From Holothuria scabra (taxonomy: Eukaryota > Echinodermata > Holothuroidea > Aspidochirotida > Holothuriidae), in assembly GCA_037179385.1 (NCBI GenBank), contig CM074195.1:10821387-10885386 (forward strand): 64,000 nt of DNA. The letters are read 5' to 3'. The position numbers were made by a program, and so were the translations under genes. A model generated the notes under the pieces. The model was not told the origin of the DNA. It saw nothing but the letters and a program-made list of their open reading frames with translations, and did no database searches. Each line of letters starts with the position of its first letter. The stretch's first letter is position 1. Below are positions 59,851-64,000 of the stretch, piece by piece.

Positions 59851-59860
59851 CATAAATAAG
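59851..59860 (+). promoter_or_regulatory. Putative TATA box of gene B
   Basis: CATAAATAAG lies 149 bp upstream of the gene B ATG, at the position of the gene A TATA candidate. Confidence 0.3.
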
Positions 59861-59999
59861 CTACATCGACAAATTTCTCAGTTTTGCAAGAGAGTAGCTA
59901 AGTCTCTTTTACTTACTGTTGTTGATTATAACACACACTTAGGGACAGGAGCACGATTGACTGTTAGGAAAGCCTTTTCGTTTACCATTCTCTGGGAAG

Positions 60000-60105
60000 A
60001 TGGCCCCTAATTCAGTCTCACCAACCAGAATTGTGCAACATCTTCACAAACTCTGGATTTTCTTTGTTGTTTTCGTGGCACAATTTCCTGTGATTTTAAC
60101 AGAGG
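60000..60105 (+). CDS. Gene B exon 1: signal peptide of IgGFc-like paralogue
   Basis: ATG followed by 35 codons plus one base to a donor G|GTAAGT. MAPNSVSPTRIVQ leads into a hydrophobic stretch IFFVVFVAQFPVIL and ends LTE, with Gly completed by exon 2. One codon longer than gene A exon 1. Signal-peptide character and phase are kept, so this was or is a secreted paralogue. Confidence 0.7.
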
Positions 60106-61197
60106 GTAAGTATTTGTAAAGGAAACTTCAGTATTTTTTCAATTATATAGTCAAGGCGAGGGGATCCAATTTTGTCTTGTATTATTAATTATCTCTGGAG
60201 ATTGTAACTGGGACCAACTCTATCATACACGTCCTAATAAATCAGTTAGAAATTTCTAAACAACGATATTCTTTGGAGTACGCTCAGGGGCGTAGCTAGT
60301 AGGAAGGTGATTCAGTTGCCCAGAAGCTTCCAGTAAGGGGGGATACACCAAACCGAACTCGCTTACAAAATGTTGGAATTACTTTTTGCTGTGAGCGTGA
60401 AACTGATATGTCATCGTTTTGGGTTGTTTAAGTATTCATAAGATTAGCTCAAGGAAGATGGGGGTAGTGGCGTCAATTTCTTGGACCGGACGCCAGAAAC
60501 CCTACCATCCCACATAGTAAGCTGGAAAGAAAGTGATGTTGAGCACAAAGGAATAACATTCTTCAAACCATTTATTGTGAATTTTGAATAAAATTTAAAA
60601 TAATATTCTGAATAACAGAATGTGGCCCAAATAATTTTCATTTTCTTTTATTGTAGTTTGTTTATTGTTCAATAATGCTACACTTAAATAATGTAATTCT
60701 TAGAAATACGTAATACCGTATGTTCGATAATTCAAATTCACTCAATTTGAAACAATTGTAGCACAAGTAGTAAGGAGAAAGTAGTTTAAACAATGAAAAC
60801 ATATAAATATTCTCATCGAAGTAAATACAACTGGATAGTTACCTGTGCTGTACTGGTCTTATTGGATATTTTACTTCGTGTTCCAAAAGATTCTTTTAAG
60901 AGGAAATGCATTCACCATTCACCTTGTATTATGATGTGGCAATAAAGCTCCATGATGGAGTATCAAATTTCACAGAGAAAATGAAAATCATCATAAGAGA
61001 TGCTTAACATGATTAAGAAAGAGTGTGCATTGACTCATCAAAGCAAATTTGGGAAATTTTATTCCATTTCAATTTAGTGCTTAAGAAACTCTTGCAGTAC
61101 ACAATCTATAACGTTCAATTTTTTCTATTGTGTCTTCGTCTCCCTTTTCAAATAAAAACGTTTGAGATGAAATATACATGAATTTTCTTTTCTTCAG
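60106..61197 (+). other. Gene B intron 1
   Basis: A 1.1-kb intron without the 5.16-kb element of gene A. A hAT-like left terminus CAGGGGCGTAGCTAG lies at 60286 with no partner found. It ends in acceptor TTTCTTTTCTTCAG. Confidence 0.6.
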
Positions 61198-61344
61198 GAC
61201 AATGTGAGAAATCCATATGCTATGTGGTGAAAGAGTTAGACCCCAGAAACCGCCATATTTTCATGATAGGTTGTATCGAATCTCATAAACATGAACCTGA
61301 AAATGTCATCCGGTACAGATGTGCAAGTCATGTTTCCATCTTTG
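61198..61344 (+). CDS. Gene B exon 2: Cys-containing module
   Basis: 147 bp (2 + 48 codons + 1), open throughout, starting QCEKSICYVVKELDPR. All four Cys of gene A exon 2 are present. The donor is G|GTAAGTT, so the phase is preserved and the exon is plausibly functional. Confidence 0.7.
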
Positions 61345-63705
61345 GTAAGTTACGTCAGCATTTGTAGTTTAATTTTGAAAAAAAGACTTAATGCTTTGTT
61401 GAAGTCTTTAACATTGTTACGAAATTTAAGTGAAACAGGGTTCTGCTGAATAGTTAAATTGGTATGAAACTCGTGAATTTAAAAGCTTCAGCTATGTATA
61501 AAATGGAAATAATCCTCTGTCGACATTGTTCTTTTTAATATGTGTTTTACAACAATATTTCAAAGTAAAGCCAACGGTAAAGATCATGTACAATGTGTCT
61601 TTTAATGACTTCAGTGAAGAGTTTTGTTGTTCAGCTTCAAATGCCGACTTTTTAAATGTGACCAACAAGAATTTATATTTGAAAAGCACAAACTGCATTA
61701 AGTTTTAAGAGGTAAAAGAATACACATAGAAAGGGGAAAAATAACATAGAATATTATAAACACCAAATTAATGAGGTTTGGGGCGAGATTTAAAAGGGGG
61801 AAATTTAACTTTGACGGATGTATGGAGAAATAATAATGGTAGCTTTTATCATGTTTTACTCTTCTGTTTGTATTGTTTAAATATATTAGGTATATGTATA
61901 TTTGATGTGAATAATGACTATGTAGTTTGTCGTTGATTTCCTTGACTACTTTAGAGAGAAATTACGGTAGAGTAAAAATTATCTATCCTGAACATGGCAC
62001 CTCAATGTATGACGTAAGTTTATATCATTTAACACTTACACTGGCTTGACATTTGTATTGACTACATATCTTTGAAAAGCAGGTACTTTCGTAACTTCTT
62101 TAGAATGATAAATCAATTTTATTTTTTCCTTTCTCAAGCCCGTAGTAAGGCATTTAGGGAACGGTTTTGTTCCTTGTAAAGCTTTTATAAAAACAAGATA
62201 TTGTTTTCACCTGTCTTAAGTCCACACCACTATTAAATATCATTTATGAACATTAAAGATGTGAAACATTCAAAAGCTGTATTTCTTTCAGCCTCGGTAA
62301 TGTTGAAACTTTGTTTTGGAATATCAGAGGCTCGCTTGAATTAAAAGTTTCAATTTGGTTTCGGATTCGTAACATACGAATCAGAAGGTTGCATTTAAAA
62401 TTGCACTTAAAATTGAGTCATCCAGACTCATTCTCAGATAATCGCTTCAGGGTGAGTATAGCAGACTCAAATGTGAAACCAAAGCACTCTCGGTAGAGCA
62501 CTTATCTCTAATTTGAGTTACACTACGCCACAGTTTTGAACTTACCGTCAAGCAAAGAGCTGCTCTAACAGAGAAATTCTTTAGACTGCTACAAAAATTG
62601 AAGTTTGAGGTTAAAGTTGACACCCTGTACCATCAATTTTTGTACGTTCGAGATAGTTCAGTAATCAAAATTAAAGTTTTCTGGACTAAATATTATGTAC
62701 AATTTGGAGTATTCTTGAAAAATACCATTTCGTATCGCAGCATTATAAAATCTCTGTAAAGTGTAGCACGTTATCACTTCAAGTTAAGGAAAGTAAACTG
62801 TATCAGTAAACCAAAAAATGTTTTCAACGCTACATTTTCTGAACTGTCATGATTGTTCCATGATAAAACTGAGTAAATTACGTGTTTGCAAAACTCTGGA
62901 AAAAAAAAACGAAGATCGCATTGTAGTTCATAAGCATATGTTAATAGTTTATTGTGCTTAAGTGCGATCGCTTTCTGAGTACCCTTTTTTCTTTGTCTAT
63001 GTAAATAAAACCGGTTTCCACACTAGATCTACATTCCATAAAAATGATCACTATTGATATACGTGTATTTAGTAGCTCTCTTAAATGCTTCAAATATTGG
63101 GTTCACTCTAGATCAAAAGACAACTACTGGAAGTTAAGGACTACCTCGTCATTAGTCTCTTGTAAAACATTTTCCTGTCAGTATAGGCTTTTCCAATTGT
63201 AATAGATTGTATTGAAAACAAAAACACACTTTTTGCGTTTGAATCTTTGTTGGGAGGGTACTGATTCCTACAAGTTTGCTGCTATAGAGGCTTTGCAATT
63301 ACGTCACGGAACCGTCATGCTGGAGGACATTCATGCCAAATACATGTGGCTTTGTGCCGAACGCACTGCACATTGCGCACTGTGATATGCACGGTGTGTA
63401 CAAATTCAACGAGCAAGCGCGTCCCGTATGGTTTACTACGTAGTTACATGTACTCCAACATGGCCGCCGAAGAGTATTATGACGTCATGTGAAAAGCACC
63501 TATAGAATTCGCACATTAACGAAAAGTCTTTCTCGAAGTTAATCAAAGAAGTGTTCACCTGGTTAAACCTATGGAGACATTTAATTTATTTACGAAGACA
63601 TATTTCTACTTTTCCCGTATTGTTACCTTTAAGAGCATTAGTTTACACTTTTACTGATTGTTTACTTACTTTTTGATTGACTAACCGCTCTACTGTTTTC
63701 CTTAG
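61345..63705 (+). other. Gene B intron 2
   Basis: A 2.4-kb intron; no additional exon recognised. From about 63160 it resembles the sequence before gene A exons 3 and 4. Confidence 0.55.
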
Positions 63706-63811
63706 ATTTGATGAATGGTATCAAACCAAAAAACGGAGAGCAAGAATGAGACAAATACAACTGGCAAACCTCTAACGGATTCTAGTGTAGATCCCGTTAA
63801 GGCGACATTAG
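63706..63811 (+). pseudogene. Gene B exon 3 equivalent, frame-broken
   Basis: Acceptor TTTTCCTTAG and donor G|GTAAGC are present, and the end still reads TTGKPLTDSSVDPVKATL in one frame. The exon is 106 bp, five fewer than its counterparts, so the frame entering from exon 2 meets TGA after 14 codons and the two phases no longer match. Either gene B skips this exon, which would keep phase 1 to a next exon, or it is a pseudogene. Later exons lie beyond the window. Confidence 0.65.
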
Positions 63812-64000
63812 GTAAGCCATATTCTGTTCACGACAAATTATAAGGAAAACGTAATTTTATCGCCTGTCTAACTTTAATGCAGACCAATCTTACTTTTTGA
63901 AAATAGCTTGAATCAGAAATTCTCAAGTAAAGAAACTTTGCGATGGTTATAGGCAAATGGAATGCATAAACAGGGAACTTTTATTTTTAATATTTTGTTA

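Larger units (their letters stand above)
53540..60180 (+). repeat. Segmental duplication, copy 2 (upstream of gene B)
   Basis: Collinear with 3820-9200. It carries an insertion at about 57.42-58.95 kb, containing the 57425-57560 and 58550-58860 repeats; after it the match resumes (CCAAAAACCTGACTAAAA at 59030 against 7678). Copy 1 has a tRNA-like or G/C-rich insert near 7.9 kb not seen here. No ORF is preserved in both copies except exon 1. Confidence 0.8.

Overview
The window is AT-rich metazoan nuclear DNA: small exons in long introns with GT/AG borders, (TA)n microsatellites, Penelope-like and LINE retroelements, and many DNA-transposon remnants. The main gene belongs to the IgGFc-binding (FCGBP N-terminal) family, which I recall as expanded in marine deuterostome invertebrates. 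An echinoderm, perhaps a sea cucumber, is my best inference for the host, but the sequence alone does not prove it. There are no bacterial operons, no CRISPR array and no rRNA.

Gene A (plus strand, about 8.9-26.2 kb) is a secreted IgGFc-binding-like protein that I assemble from five exons: 9029-9131, 15201-15353, 21231-21341, 22839-22949 and 24782-26151. Every internal splice junction is phase 1, and the predicted protein is 615 residues. Exons 3 and 4 are a tandem exon duplication, each followed by a tRNA-derived SINE. Exon 5 carries the whole recognisable domain and contains an exact 165-bp in-frame tandem duplication. Gene B (about 59.9 kb to the window end) is a paralogue: exons 1 and 2 are well preserved, but its exon 3 is frame-broken. 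About 5.4 kb upstream of gene A (3.82-9.2 kb) is also present upstream of gene B (53.54-60.18 kb), so the locus is a direct segmental duplication, later modified by different insertions.

The DNA between and inside the genes is a mosaic of mobile elements. From left to right they are: a palindromic foldback element (1.16-1.59 kb); a non-autonomous hAT element with perfect 8-bp target duplications (2324-3116); a 5.16-kb element in intron 1 of gene A whose two ends are inverted arrays of an AACAGG motif (9509-14670); a 963-bp element with 30-bp terminal inverted repeats in intron 2 (19473-20435); a cluster of broken Penelope-like elements in both orientations (27.0-31.9 kb), with hammerhead-like motifs, (TA)n tracts and a tandem tRNA-like repeat; an 8.5-kb foldback-type element with long inverted ends built from 105-bp modules (32011-40504), with a short hAT-type MITE nested in it; a 2.1-kb array of about 144-bp units (44.3-46.46 kb); and a degenerate LINE (46.5-51.2 kb) of L1/Tx1 type. 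A pair of almost identical 253-bp piggyBac-like MITEs with a 95-bp spacer has landed as one unit inside the LINE endonuclease region.

No other protein gene could be supported. A 59-codon ORF with a signal-peptide-like start (6188-6367) is listed as a weak candidate only. All gene models come from reading frames, splice consensus and comparison of copies inside the window; no database search or transcript data were available.
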